A stretch of 64,000 nucleotides of DNA from Nostocales cyanobacterium LEGE 11386 (GCA_015207155.1 JADEXK010000002.1:124001-188000); one strand, 5' to 3'. Positions 37,745 through 46,779 are shown, counted from the stretch's first letter. Made by a program: numbers and translations. The notes: generated by a model not told the origin, from the letters alone.

Positions 37745-38608
37745 ATGAAAATTCAAGTTGTAGGTGTAGTTGGAGCAGGTGTGATGGGAATTGGGTTAGC
37801 CCAAAACCTCGCCCAAACTGGTCATCAAGTAATTCTAGTAGATATTTCCGCAGAAATTTTGGAACGTGCCCAGGCAAAAATCAAAAAAAACATTCGTTTT
37901 CAAGGGTTTTTCAATAAAAATGAAAAATTAGAAAATCCAGAATATATTCTACATAAAATCAAGTTTTCTCAAAATTATAATTTTTTTGAAAAAGCCGAAT
38001 TTGTGATTGAAAATGCTACCGAAAAGTGGGATATTAAGAAAGGGATATACACACAGCTTGATGAAATCTGTCCCAAAAACACTGTATTTGCAGCCAATAC
38101 TTCTGCCATTTCCATTACTCGTATTGCTTCAGTCACTAAACGTGCTGACAAAGTTATTGGAATGCACTTCATGAACCCAGTACCAATGAAGCCAATGGTG
38201 GAAATGATTCGGGGATATCATACATCTGATGAAACCATCTCAACAGCAAAAGAATTGTTATCACAGATGGGTAAAGAATGCATTCTCGTCAATGATTCTC
38301 CTGGTTTTGTTTCCAATAGAGTTCTCATGTTGACGATAAATGAAGCCATTTTTTTACTACAAGACCAAGTGGCATCAGTAGAAGAAGTAGATCGAATTTT
38401 TAAAACTTGTTTTGGTCACAAGATGGGACCATTGGAAACTGCCGACTTAATTGGATTAGATACAATTCTTTTCTCCATAGAAGTTTTGTATGAAAGTTTC
38501 AATGATAGTAAATATAGACCTTGCCCAATGCTAAAAAAAATGGTAGATGCAGGATTGCATGGTCGTAAAACTGGACAAGGTTTCTATGCTTATAGCGAAG
38601 CAATTTGA
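37745..38608 (+). CDS. fkbK: 3-hydroxyacyl-CoA dehydrogenase family enzyme (FkbK-like)
   Basis: This 287-residue NAD-dependent dehydrogenase has Rossmann motif GVVGAGVMGIGLAQNLAQTG at residues 6-25 and the HAD-family MHFMNPVPMKP near 141. It also has SPGFVSNRVLM near 187 and GPLETADLIGLD near 235. In hydroxy/methoxymalonyl-ACP pathways this enzyme oxidises glyceryl-ACP. It begins 20 bp after the PKS remnant and is followed by fkbJ, fkbI and fkbH homologues in one direction, which fixes its role better than the fold itself. It is intact, unlike its PKS neighbour. Confidence 0.85.
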   Translation: MKIQVVGVVGAGVMGIGLAQNLAQTGHQVILVDISAEILERAQAKIKKNIRFQGFFNKNEKLENPEYILHKIKFSQNYNFFEKAEFVIENATEKWDIKKGIYTQLDEICPKNTVFAANTSAISITRIASVTKRADKVIGMHFMNPVPMKPMVEMIRGYHTSDETISTAKELLSQMGKECILVNDSPGFVSNRVLMLTINEAIFLLQDQVASVEEVDRIFKTCFGHKMGPLETADLIGLDTILFSIEVLYESFNDSKYRPCPMLKKMVDAGLHGRKTGQGFYAYSEAI

Positions 38609-38655
38609 AGCCAAAAAATCAAATATAATTGTATTAAAAATAAGTGAGTTAAATA

Positions 38656-38907
38656 ATGCCAGAAATTCCTGCAAAGATTAAAGAATTCCTATCCCGTTTT
38701 TTTCGTAATCATGACTTACAGCTAGATGAGGATATCTTCGCTCTTGGTTTTGTCAACTCTATGTTTGCCATGCAACTTGTCTTATTTATTGAACAAGAAT
38801 TTCAGATTACTATTGAAAACGAAGACTTAGATTTTGCCAACTTTAAAACAATCAATGCTATGACTTGTCTGATAGAAAGCAAAATAAATTTAGTTCCGCA
38901 AACATAA
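38656..38907 (+). CDS. fkbJ: Acyl carrier protein (FkbJ-like)
   Basis: This 83-residue carrier protein has phosphopantetheine serine in FVNSMFAMQLVLFIEQEF. It sits between the FkbK-like dehydrogenase and the FkbI-like acyl-CoA dehydrogenase, the place of the dedicated carrier on which glyceryl is oxidised to hydroxymalonyl. Length and helical pattern are normal for this family. Confidence 0.85.
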   Translation: MPEIPAKIKEFLSRFFRNHDLQLDEDIFALGFVNSMFAMQLVLFIEQEFQITIENEDLDFANFKTINAMTCLIESKINLVPQT

Positions 38908-38948
38908 GTTTTTGACATTTGTAAAAATTTTTATATGGAAGTCAAAAC

Positions 38949-40130
38949 ATGAGAATTGAGTTGACTGCTCAACAGAAAGACGCTCAAGCTGAATTTAGAG
39001 CTTTCGTCAACGAAGAGATTGTTCCTCACGCGAATCACTACGACCAAGAAGAGTGTACTCCTCCCCAACTCATTGAAAAGTTCGCTCATCAAGGATATTT
39101 AGGTGCTATATTACCCAAAGATTTTGGTGGTAAAAATATAGATATCATCACCTATGGTCTTCTGAATGAAGAAATAGGACGGGGATGTTCTTCGCTACGC
39201 AGTTTGCTCACCGTGCATAGCATGGTTGCTTATGCTTTGGGTAAATGGGGCAATAAGTCTCAAAAAGAGTATTGGCTGCCTAAATTAGCATCTGGTGAAG
39301 TAATAGCGGTTTTCGCCTTAAGTGAACCTAATGTGGGTAGTGATGCTAAAAGTATAGAAACCACGGCGACAGTTTCTGGTGATGCTTATATCTTAAATGG
39401 TCAGAAAAAATGGATTACCTACGGACAAATTGCGGATGTTTTTTTAGTATTTGCTCAATGTGCGGGTAAACCCTCTGCTTTTTTAGTAGAAAAAAATAGC
39501 CCAGGACTTGTTATCAAAACTATTTCTGGGATGTTAGGCGTTAAAGCTTCCATGTTAGCCGAGCTACATTTTCAGGATTGTCGGATTCCCCAAGAAAATT
39601 TAGTAGGTAAGTTAGGTTTTGGTTTTGCTTATGTTGCTGCTTCTGCACTAGATTATGGAAGATACAGCGTAGCATGGGGTGCTGTGGGAATTGCTCAAGC
39701 TTGTTTAGAAGCTTGTATTCAATATACGAGTGAACGCCAACAGTTTGGTGTGTATCTCAAAGAACATCAATTGATCCGACAAATGATCACAGAAATGATA
39801 GCTAATGTGAAAGCTGCACGATTATTGTGCTATCAAGCTGGCTATCTTAAAGAAATAGGCGATCGCACTTCGATAAGTGAGACTTCAATTGCTAAGTATT
39901 TTGCCTCTACAACCGCAACCAAAATCGCTAATGATGCTGTACAAATTCACGGAGCTAATGGTTGTACAAATGAATATTCTGTCGCTAGATATTTGCGAGA
40001 TGCCAAAATCATGGAAATCATCGAAGGTAGCACACAAATACAACAAATAACCATTGCTGATTACGGTTATCAAGAGTATATGTCACAATCTACTCTCACT
40101 ATGCCTGAAAAATTATTGGCAAGGATGTGA
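38949..40130 (+). CDS. fkbI: Acyl-CoA dehydrogenase family enzyme (FkbI-like)
   Basis: This 393-residue flavoprotein has the full acyl-CoA dehydrogenase domain series: N-terminal helices, FALSEPNVGSDAKSIET (FAD/substrate region near 120), ILNGQKKWITYG, and the C-terminal QIHGANGCTNEYSVARYLRD with the EIIEGSTQIQ catalytic loop near 360. In FkbI-type enzymes this step oxidises the C2 hydroxyl of glyceryl-ACP. GGAAGTC lies before the ATG. The FkbH gene begins 4 bp after its stop. A 41-codon relic of a paralogue lies at 13726-13851. Confidence 0.88.
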   Translation: MRIELTAQQKDAQAEFRAFVNEEIVPHANHYDQEECTPPQLIEKFAHQGYLGAILPKDFGGKNIDIITYGLLNEEIGRGCSSLRSLLTVHSMVAYALGKWGNKSQKEYWLPKLASGEVIAVFALSEPNVGSDAKSIETTATVSGDAYILNGQKKWITYGQIADVFLVFAQCAGKPSAFLVEKNSPGLVIKTISGMLGVKASMLAELHFQDCRIPQENLVGKLGFGFAYVAASALDYGRYSVAWGAVGIAQACLEACIQYTSERQQFGVYLKEHQLIRQMITEMIANVKAARLLCYQAGYLKEIGDRTSISETSIAKYFASTTATKIANDAVQIHGANGCTNEYSVARYLRDAKIMEIIEGSTQIQQITIADYGYQEYMSQSTLTMPEKLLARM

Positions 40131-40134
40131 AAAC

Positions 40135-41205
40135 ATGGTTAGTATAAAAGGTGGAGTTTTCAATCATCAGCAAGCTGCGAAAACATCTATTAAATGTGTA
40201 GTTTGGGATTTAGATAACACAGTCTGGGATGGCGTGTTGTTGGAAGATGACTGCGTTTATTTACGAAATCAGGTAGTTGAGATTATCAAAACCTTGGATA
40301 GTCGCGGCATTTTACAATCTATTGCTAGTAAAAATGATGCTGCCAAAGCAATGGCTAAACTCCAAGAGTTTGAATTGCACGAATATTTTCTTTATCCCCA
40401 AATTAACTGGAATTCTAAATCTAGTTCTATTCAGGAAATAGCTCAATTTCTGAATCTAGGAATTGATACATTTGCTTTTATAGATGACCAATTATTTGAA
40501 TTAAAAGAAGTTAATTTTTCATTACCTGAAGTGCTATGTATTGATGCAGCGCAGATTACACATTTGTTAGACATGCCAGCCATGAATCCTCGTTTTATTA
40601 CGAAAGATTCAAAACAGAGACGATTAATGTATATTAGTGATATAGTTAGAAATAATTCCGAGAAACAATTTATTGGTACTCAAGAAGAATTTTTAGCTAC
40701 ACTTAATATGACTTTTACTATTTTTTCTGCTCAGGAAGAAGATTTACAAAGAGCTGAAGAATTAACAATTAGAACTCATCAATTAAATACAACAGGTTAT
40801 ACTTATTCCTATGATGAATTAAATCATTTTCGACAATCAAATCAGCATAAATTATTAATTGCCAGTTTGGATGATAAGTACGGTAGTTACGGCAAAATTG
40901 GTTTAGCTCTTGTGGAATGCCAAGAATTAATATGGACTATCAAACTTTTGCTAATGTCTTGTCGTGTTATGTCTAGAGGCGTTGGCACAATCATGCTGAA
41001 TCATATTATGACATTGGCTAAAAGTAATAATGTGCGTTTGCGTTCTGAGTTCGTTCCTAATGATCGCAATAGAATGATGTACGTGTCTTACAAGTTTGCA
41101 GGGTTCCAGGAAATTGCTAAACATGGAGATGTGCAAATTTTAGAAAATGAACTCACACGCATTCAACCCTTGCCTGAATATGTCAAGGTCAACATTCTCA
41201 ATTAA
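40135..41205 (+). CDS. fkbH: FkbH-like HAD-superfamily glyceryl transferase
   Basis: This 356-residue protein begins with the HAD-like motif VVWDLDNTVWDGVLLEDD near 23, then SIASKNDAAKAM, FIDDQLFELKEV and a C-terminal GNAT-like half. FkbH proteins take 1,3-bisphosphoglycerate, dephosphorylate it and load glyceryl onto the FkbJ carrier. The ATG at 40135 is chosen because AAGG lies about 10 nt upstream and it gives the usual length (about 360); an earlier in-frame Met overlaps fkbI by 77 bp and adds a non-homologous leader. No FkbG O-methyltransferase follows, so the pathway as seen would make hydroxymalonyl-ACP unless a methyltransferase acts in trans. Confidence 0.9.
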   Translation: MVSIKGGVFNHQQAAKTSIKCVVWDLDNTVWDGVLLEDDCVYLRNQVVEIIKTLDSRGILQSIASKNDAAKAMAKLQEFELHEYFLYPQINWNSKSSSIQEIAQFLNLGIDTFAFIDDQLFELKEVNFSLPEVLCIDAAQITHLLDMPAMNPRFITKDSKQRRLMYISDIVRNNSEKQFIGTQEEFLATLNMTFTIFSAQEEDLQRAEELTIRTHQLNTTGYTYSYDELNHFRQSNQHKLLIASLDDKYGSYGKIGLALVECQELIWTIKLLLMSCRVMSRGVGTIMLNHIMTLAKSNNVRLRSEFVPNDRNRMMYVSYKFAGFQEIAKHGDVQILENELTRIQPLPEYVKVNILN

Positions 41206-41242
41206 AAAGCATCAAAAGTGCTTCTAGTTTGATAGGGGCATT

Positions 41243-41374
41243 ATGGACAACACAAAAGATAAACTGTTGCAACGACGCTCAAAGCTTTCACCTGCTCAGC
41301 TCGCACTGCTGGAAAAACGGCTGCGGGGTGAAGTTGATTCGCAAATAAAAGTCATTCCCAAAAGACTTTCCTAA
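41243..41374 (+). pseudogene. NRPS N-terminal stub (43 codons)
   Basis: The translation (MDNTKDKLLQRRSKLSPAQL then ALLEKRLRGE) aligns from its first Met with the leader of the NRPS that starts at 13706 (SQLSPVKKALLEKRLQG). It stops at TAA after PKRLS, where a transposase relic begins. The rest of the NRPS has been removed, probably during or after the insertion. AGGGGCATT precedes the ATG. Confidence 0.75.
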
Positions 41375-41377
41375 ACA

Positions 41378-41659
41378 ACTTTTATTAGCTGACACAATTG
41401 GGCATTGGGGAATTGAAAATCGTTTACATTGGGGAGGCAGTGCCGTGGGCGGTTTCCCCGACTTGAGGCAACTGCCGTTCAAAGATGTGACGTTTTCTGA
41501 GGATTTTCCTCCTCGTCGTGGTGGTTTTGCTCCTGTGAATTGGGCTATCTTACATACTTTTTTCATTACGAGCGCTCGTTTTTTGGTTTCCGTACTATTC
41601 CCCAAGCTCAACGTGCTTTGTCTAATCTACTCGATCTAGTTTTTTCTCTCTTTGTATGA
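41378..41659 (+). pseudogene. ISAs1-family transposase 3' relic
   Basis: The frame reads LLADTIGHWGIENRLHW, then (after an inserted segment) FKDVTFSEDFPPRRGGFAPV and NWAIL. This is the conserved HW-IEN-LHW-KDV-F-ED block of ISAs1-type transposases. A 1-nt shift near 41570 moves the C-terminal end (GFRTIPQAQRALSNLLDL) to another frame, ending at TGA 41657-41659. The 5' two-thirds are absent. Confidence 0.75.
41433..41477 (+). repeat. 45-bp palindrome-ended element inserted in frame in the transposase relic
   Basis: Exactly 45 bp separate LHW from FKDVTF, two motifs that are normally about one residue apart in ISAs1 transposases. The insert has GGCAGT (41436-41441) and ACTGCC (41471-41476) as inverted ends and encodes 15 sense codons (GGSAVGGFPDLRQLP), so the frame is kept. 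It resembles the small dispersed palindromic repeats of Nostoc genomes. Confidence 0.65.
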
Positions 41660-41869
41660 AACCACCCTGCCCTCTGGGCGTCGGAGAGGGGTTGGGGTGA
41701 GGTTCATCGAATTCACGTTAATTAAGTATCTTTACCCTCAGCTTTTGTATCGAAACATTAAGGAATATTGCATTTCAGTCAAAACCTGAAGGGAGAGCGC
41801 AAAATCAGACAAAACTCCGTGATACGATGCTTTCGGTAAATGTTTTTATCAAAAATTGGGAGAAGACCT

Positions 41870-43090
41870 TTGACACTACGGGTTGCTGTTGTTGGGTCAG
41901 GCCCTGCTGGTTCATCTGCCGCTGAAACACTGGCAAAGGCTGGAATTGAAACCTACTTGTTTGAGCGGAAACTAGACAATGCGAAGCCCTGTGGGGGTGC
42001 TATTCCCCTGTGTATGGTGGGTGAATTTGACCTACCACCAGAGATTATTGACCGCCAAGTCCGGAAGATGAAAATGATTTCACCTTCCAATCGTGAGGTT
42101 GATATCAATCTGATAAAAGAAGATGAATATATAGGAATGTGCCGCCGTGAAGTGCTGGATGGGTTCCTGCGCGATCGCGCGGCAAAACTAGGCGCAAATT
42201 TAATTAATGCCACTGTTCATAAACTCGATATACCCACAAACAATACTGACCCTTATACAATTCACTACGTTGACCATACAGAAGGCGGCGCACAGGGTAT
42301 TACTAAAACCCTAAAAGTGGATTTAATTATCGGGGCGGATGGGGCTAATTCCCGGATTGCCAAAGAAATGGATGCTGGGGATTATAACTATGCGATCGCT
42401 TTCCAAGAGCGGATTCGCCTACCCCAGGACAAAATGGCATATTACAATAACCTAGCGGAAATGTATGTCGGCGATGACGTTTCTACCGACTTCTACGCTT
42501 GGGTTTTCCCCAAATATGACCACGTAGCCGTAGGTACTGGCACCATGCATGTCAATAAAGCCAGTATCAAACAGTTGCAAGCTGGTATCCGCTCCCGTGC
42601 TGCCCAAAAGCTGGCGGGCGGTAAAATCATTAAAGTAGAAGCTCACCCAATTCCCGAACATCCCCGTCCTCGTCGTGTTGTCGGTCGGATTGCTTTGGTG
42701 GGAGATGCGGCTGGCTACGTTACCAAGTCTTCTGGCGAAGGTATTTATTTTGCAGCTAAGTCTGGGCGGATGTGTGCCGAAACCATTGTTGAAATGTCTA
42801 ACAGTGGTGTGCGCATTCCCACAGAAAACGAACTGAAGATTTACCTGAAGCGCTGGGATAAAAAATACGGACTCACCTACAAGGTGTTGGACATTCTGCA
42901 AAGCGTGTTCTACCGTTCCGACGCCACCCGCGAAGCGTTTGTGGAAATGTGTGGTGACCTCGATGTCCAAAAGCTAACATTCGATAGCTATCTATATAAG
43001 ACAGTTGTCCCCGCCAACCCTATCACCCAACTAAAAATTACTGCCAAAACTCTTGGTAGCTTGATTCGCGGTAACGCTTTAGCACCCTAA
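41870..43090 (+). CDS. chlP: Geranylgeranyl reductase (chlorophyll biosynthesis)
   Basis: This 406-residue FAD enzyme reduces the geranylgeranyl chain of chlorophyll precursors to phytyl. It has dinucleotide motif VAVVGSGPAGSSAAE at the N-terminus, CGGAIPLCMVGEFDLP near 40, LIIGADGANSRIAKEMDAGD near 150 and RIALVGDAAGYVTKSSGEGI near 275. The TTG at 41870 (GGGAGAA 7-8 nt upstream) gives the cyanobacterial family length and start (MTLRVAVVG); the ATG at 41840 adds ten unconserved residues. Single gene, followed by a strong hairpin terminator. This is core photosynthetic genome, useful as an organism marker. Confidence 0.95.
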   Translation: MTLRVAVVGSGPAGSSAAETLAKAGIETYLFERKLDNAKPCGGAIPLCMVGEFDLPPEIIDRQVRKMKMISPSNREVDINLIKEDEYIGMCRREVLDGFLRDRAAKLGANLINATVHKLDIPTNNTDPYTIHYVDHTEGGAQGITKTLKVDLIIGADGANSRIAKEMDAGDYNYAIAFQERIRLPQDKMAYYNNLAEMYVGDDVSTDFYAWVFPKYDHVAVGTGTMHVNKASIKQLQAGIRSRAAQKLAGGKIIKVEAHPIPEHPRPRRVVGRIALVGDAAGYVTKSSGEGIYFAAKSGRMCAETIVEMSNSGVRIPTENELKIYLKRWDKKYGLTYKVLDILQSVFYRSDATREAFVEMCGDLDVQKLTFDSYLYKTVVPANPITQLKITAKTLGSLIRGNALAP

Positions 43091-43117
43091 GCACAGCATA
43101 AATTAGAGTAAACCTTG

Positions 43118-43171
43118 AGAGGAGATGGGGCGTAAATTGATTAGTTTATGCCTTGTCTCCTCTAAATTTTT
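43118..43171 (+). terminator. Rho-independent-like terminator after chlP
   Basis: AGAGGAGA (43118-43125) pairs with TCTCCTCT (43156-43163). An extended inner stem (GGGGCGTAAA / TTTATGCC) and a short loop lie between, and the hairpin is followed by AAATTTTT. It lies 28 bp after the chlP stop. Confidence 0.75.
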
Positions 43172-43370
43172 GCCATGAGAAACGCTATAAATTAAGTGGG
43201 CGGCAATAAACAGAACTAAGTCACAAAATGTAAATATACCTGAAACTCTTACCAATGACTAATCACCAATGAATACCCTCGCCAATGAACTTTATTTGTA
43301 CCTACCTATTTATACTTTGATTTAGCAATGCCAAAATTGTTATCAAACGAGGAATTGCGGAAACAATATC

Positions 43371-43985
43371 ATGTTTCAACCTTTAGTTGAGCCAATAACT
43401 TTTGCAGAATTTCTGGAGTGGAAACCAGAAAATGGCAGATATGAATTACATCAAGGAATCATAGTAGAAATGCAGCCAACAGGAGACCATGAATTGGTGA
43501 GAGCATTTCTAATTAGAGAACTAAACTTTGAAATTCGCAGATTAAATCTTGCTTATTCAATTCCTGGACAAGTATTAGTTAAAGCAGTAGATAAAAAATC
43601 TGGTTATATTCCAGATGTATTAATATTAAATCTTCCTAACTTAGTTAATGAACCTATTTGGAAAAAATCATCTACTGTTGTTCAAGCAGAATCAATTCCA
43701 TTAATAGTAGAGGTTGTCAGTACTAACTGGCGTGATGACTATTTTCTCAAATTTGGTGAGTATGAAGAAATTGGGATTCCTGAATATTGGATTGTAGACT
43801 ATGCTGCTCTTGGTGGAAAGCGGTTTATTGGCAACCCTAAACAACCAACAATATCAGTTCATTATTTAGTTGAAGGAGAGTATCAAATCACTCAATTTCG
43901 TGGAAATGACCGCATTCAATCACCCACTTTCCCGGAGCTAAATTTGATTGCTGAACAAGTTTTTCAAGCTGCTTTGGAGGGATAA
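43371..43985 (+). CDS. Uma2-family (DUF820) PD-(D/E)xK nuclease-fold protein
   Basis: This 204-residue protein is of a family greatly expanded in cyanobacteria. Motifs are FAEFLEWKPENGRYELHQG, IPDVLIL, PLIVEVVSTNWRDDYFLKFGEYEEIGIPEYWIVD (in two conserved blocks) and a tail ending FPELNLIAEQVF. The D...EV...K arrangement is the restriction-endonuclease-like core. The biological role is not established. It is monocistronic. The 280 bp upstream contain short AATGACTAATCACCAATGA-type intergenic repeats. Confidence 0.85.
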   Translation: MFQPLVEPITFAEFLEWKPENGRYELHQGIIVEMQPTGDHELVRAFLIRELNFEIRRLNLAYSIPGQVLVKAVDKKSGYIPDVLILNLPNLVNEPIWKKSSTVVQAESIPLIVEVVSTNWRDDYFLKFGEYEEIGIPEYWIVDYAALGGKRFIGNPKQPTISVHYLVEGEYQITQFRGNDRIQSPTFPELNLIAEQVFQAALEG

Positions 43986-44085
43986 TCAACAGTCGGCTAT
44001 TTGTTTACCTTTTTTATCTCGTTTCTAGCCTGAGTATGGAAATGCCTGTTGGGAGGCTTTGCCTCCCATTACAATCAAGTTCTAC

Positions 44086-45204
44086 CTATCTTCGCAAACT
44101 CCGGGGGTCGAGCGCATCTCTCAGACCATCACCTAGTAAATTAAAGGCCAACACAGTCAGGATAATTAACGCAGCTGGTGGCCAAATTAACCAAGGTTGC
44201 AGCACCAAAATAGAAGCATTGGTAGCCAAAGAAAGCATATTGCCCCAAGAAGGATCAGGTTGTTGAATTCCCAAACCAATCAGACTTAATACAGCTTCCG
44301 CACCGATAAAGCCGGGAACTGCTAAGGTAGCAGAGATAATGACATAAGTAGCAGTTTGAGGCAAAACGTGGCGGAGAATAATGTAAATTGGCTTACCACC
44401 CATTGCTCTTGCTGCTTGCACAAATTCTCGCTCTTTAATTGATAGTACCTGTCCCCGAATTACCCGTGCTAACCCAGCCCAACTAATCACCGAAGTAATC
44501 ACCACAATCAGTAAAAAGCGCTGGGTACTGGTTAGACCAGGTGGTAAGACGGCACCTAAGGTCACCAAAAGATAAATACCAGGGAAAGTCATTAGCACTT
44601 CAGCAAAGCGCATAATCACGCTATCAATCCAACCTCCGAAATAGCCAGAAATGCCACCAATGATTAAACCCAGGGGAAAGGTAATCAGCACCCCAATAAT
44701 GCCAATAAACATACTAATGCGACCACCATGCACCAGACGACTAAATTGGTCGCGGCTTTGGTCGTCAGTACCTAAGATGTTAAACTTGGCTTCACCAGTT
44801 GTGCCAAACAAATGCCAATCTAAAGGGATACCGGGAAAGATAGTTACTTCGTCCCACTTGGGGGGTAGGGGTAACCGCAACTGTAATAGGCGGTACTGAG
44901 GCCCAGAGACAAATAAACGTAGAGGCGAGGGCTTTTGGAAGTCTACAATAAGTTGGCGATCGCCTGTTTCTAGATCAGTATCTCCCTGAGTCGTAGGATA
45001 AATATGCGGCCCGATAAATTGCCCTGATTTTTGAGACACCCAATAAATCCGCGTTGGTGGCAGCAGTGAACCATTTGGCTGTGAGGCAAGAGGGTTATAC
45101 GGGGCAACGAAATCAGCCGCAATTACCGCCACATAGAAAATTAACAGCACAATTGCCCCAAATCGCGCCAAAGGATTTTTTTGCAGTCTTTGCCACCAAT
45201 TCAT
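44086..45204 (-). CDS. ABC transporter permease, OppC/DppC type
   Basis: This inner-membrane permease of about 372 residues belongs to a peptide/nickel-type ABC importer. It has one N-terminal membrane segment (FGAIVLLIFYVAVIAADFVA), a long periplasmic insert of about 100 residues, GTDDQSRDQFSRLVHGGRIS, and then the permease core with the EAA-like REREFVQAARAMGG region (seen as KEREFVQAARAMGGKP). It ends GDGLRDALDPR, typical of OppC. The ATG at 45204 is preferred: an in-frame ATG nine codons upstream lies in a tandem repeat and gives a repeat-derived leader (TNDKGQIT). Partner ATPase and binding protein are not nearby. Confidence 0.9.
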   Translation of the reverse strand: MNWWQRLQKNPLARFGAIVLLIFYVAVIAADFVAPYNPLASQPNGSLLPPTRIYWVSQKSGQFIGPHIYPTTQGDTDLETGDRQLIVDFQKPSPLRLFVSGPQYRLLQLRLPLPPKWDEVTIFPGIPLDWHLFGTTGEAKFNILGTDDQSRDQFSRLVHGGRISMFIGIIGVLITFPLGLIIGGISGYFGGWIDSVIMRFAEVLMTFPGIYLLVTLGAVLPPGLTSTQRFLLIVVITSVISWAGLARVIRGQVLSIKEREFVQAARAMGGKPIYIILRHVLPQTATYVIISATLAVPGFIGAEAVLSLIGLGIQQPDPSWGNMLSLATNASILVLQPWLIWPPAALIILTVLAFNLLGDGLRDALDPRSLRR

Positions 45205-45262
45205 AGTTATTTGTCCTTTGTCATTAGTCATTTGTCATTAGTCATTTGTCATTAGTTTGAGA
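45205..45262. repeat. Short tandem repeat upstream of the permease gene
   Basis: Three near-perfect copies of a TTTGTCATTAGTCA-type unit run head to tail. They create a spurious upstream ATG for the permease gene. A related TGGCTAATGACTAAT lies a few bases further on. This is the STRR-like intergenic repeat style of filamentous cyanobacteria. Confidence 0.7.
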
Positions 45263-45283
45263 TAAATGGCTAATGACTAATAT

Positions 45284-46159
45284 CTAAGCATGTCTTTGCT
45301 CAACTAAATATAGATGTTCTTCTTGGTTTTTTTCATGTTCTACAACAAAAACATTTGAGTAGAGATTAGCCAGAATTTGTTTACCCTGCTGTGTCAAAGA
45401 CAAGTAATGCAGCCCTTCTTTGATATAGGGATGAACACCATGCCAATAAAATTTAGCGTAATTTTTGCGTAAATCGGCAGGTGTTTCATAACCCAAAACT
45501 TTATTCATCCCAGTTTCTTCAAACTCGTAGAATAAAGACGTAATTTTTTTTAAATAACGTGGGTCGCTTAATTGCCCAATCAAATCAGCCGCGCGGACTA
45601 AGCCAGCAAAGCTAACGCTATCTTGATGGTCTTCTGCTGCGGGCACAGGGAACCGAGTTAACTCAATATTACTTTTGATGACATCAGCATCTATCAACTT
45701 GTGACCACCAAAACGCTCATCAATGAAAAGTTTGGCTCGATCAACATGATAGGGAGTAAGACTAGCATCAGAAGCCCCAGGATGCAGAGAAATCATTCTG
45801 CCATTTTTACCAGTGGCATATAAACCTGCTGCCTCTTGGTCTTGTCGGCAAACTCCTTTCACATAGCCAATATCATGACATACTAAGGAAATAATAAAAT
45901 GCAACCAGTCTTCACTAGAGACACCACCTTCCCGGATGTGTTTACCTCGTAAAATTTCCTGGCCGACAAGGGTAACTAAGACAGAGTGTTCCACATTGTG
46001 ATACAGGGCATCGCTATTGGCAATGTTTTCCAGTGCCATATTACCAGCCCAAGCAATAATATCTTGATAATCATTTTTTAAGCAGCCGTATGTGCGACGG
46101 TAGCCTTCGCGAATTTGTTTAACAAAAGCATCAATTAAAATTTCAGTGGCATTGAACAT
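45284..46159 (-). CDS. HD-domain metal-dependent phosphohydrolase
   Basis: This 291-residue protein has the HD-domain metal ligands in order: HNVEHSVLVTLVG near 56 and SLVCHDIGYVKG near 93. Other conserved pieces are the Asp of the SFAGLVRAADLIGQL region near 185 and a C-terminal alpha-helical part. Substrate is unknown; nucleotides or cyclic nucleotides are typical for the fold. The gene is monocistronic on the minus strand. Confidence 0.8.
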   Translation of the reverse strand: MFNATEILIDAFVKQIREGYRRTYGCLKNDYQDIIAWAGNMALENIANSDALYHNVEHSVLVTLVGQEILRGKHIREGGVSSEDWLHFIISLVCHDIGYVKGVCRQDQEAAGLYATGKNGRMISLHPGASDASLTPYHVDRAKLFIDERFGGHKLIDADVIKSNIELTRFPVPAAEDHQDSVSFAGLVRAADLIGQLSDPRYLKKITSLFYEFEETGMNKVLGYETPADLRKNYAKFYWHGVHPYIKEGLHYLSLTQQGKQILANLYSNVFVVEHEKNQEEHLYLVEQRHA

Positions 46160-46570
46160 ATTGTTTGCTCAGATAGATAAGAGTTATTTATGTAATGTCG
46201 TCACAATTGCATCATCAGATTTGCCTTTACTGGAATTGCAGACAATGCAGATTTATACTTATGTAGCTTAGGTATCGGTGTAGGTGCTAGCCACCTTTAT
46301 GCCTTGCTCACAATGATAGGCCATGCTTACCTAATTTATAGAGGTAGCAATAGATGTGCATGAGGCAAATAGCTAGAAATAGGGGTTTACCCATCCTAAA
46401 TTAGTGTTTCACATTCATTTACTCAATGGCGGTGATCTGAATACATCAGATGTGTGACCACAATAAAGAAGATGGGTGATGAGGTGAGGGAATCAGTCTG
46501 GTTTGTGAATTTTGATTTGCCAATATAGTGTTAATATTTTAAGTGGTTTTATTTAAACTAATCATTAGTT
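46160..46570. other. Intergenic region between the HD gene and tRNA-Gly
   Basis: About 410 bp, AT-rich, with no ORF or repeat that I can support. It should hold the promoters of the HD gene (leftward) and of the tRNA (rightward). Confidence 0.5.
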
Positions 46571-46642
46571 GCGGGTGTAATTCAGTGGTAGAATGTCACC
46601 TTCCCAAGGTGAACGTCGTGGGTTCGAGTCCCATCACCCGCT
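46571..46642 (+). tRNA. tRNA-Gly (anticodon CCC)
   Basis: Acceptor arms GCGGGTG (46571-46577) and CACCCGC (46635-46641) pair perfectly. The D-arm (TTCAGTGGTAGAA), anticodon stem-loop (TCACC-TTCCCAA-GGTGA) and T-arm with GGTTCGAGTCC follow in standard spacing. The anticodon is CCC. CCA is not encoded. The proposed right end of the CAST starts only about 9 bp downstream, as expected for a transposon homed to a tRNA locus. Confidence 0.97.
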
Positions 46643-46725
46643 TTTGATCATGTCCGTTAACAATCAAAAAATTAAATCAACTGACACCTTAAAGGTTATA
46701 AACCTTATTCAATAAGCGATTTAAA

Positions 46726-46775
46726 TTTTTGGCAGAACTCTAGGGAAATTGACCCCGCTTCGATTCGCCAAAAAA
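46726..46775 (-). terminator. Hairpin just downstream of the tracrRNA
   Basis: TTTTTGGC and GCCAAAAA arms (46726-46733 and 46767-46774) enclose an internal CGGGGTCA/TTTCCC region. Read on the minus strand, it follows the tracrRNA 3' end within a few bases and has T and A runs at its base. It could end the tracrRNA transcript or be a remnant of the repeat region. No intact CRISPR repeat is seen here. Confidence 0.4.
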
Positions 46776-46779
46776 ATAA

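Noticed and set aside
46571..46642. tRNA-Gly 3' end as an integrase att site with a second direct repeat
   Set aside because: No second copy of the tRNA 3' sequence was found in the window; the CAST explanation fits better.
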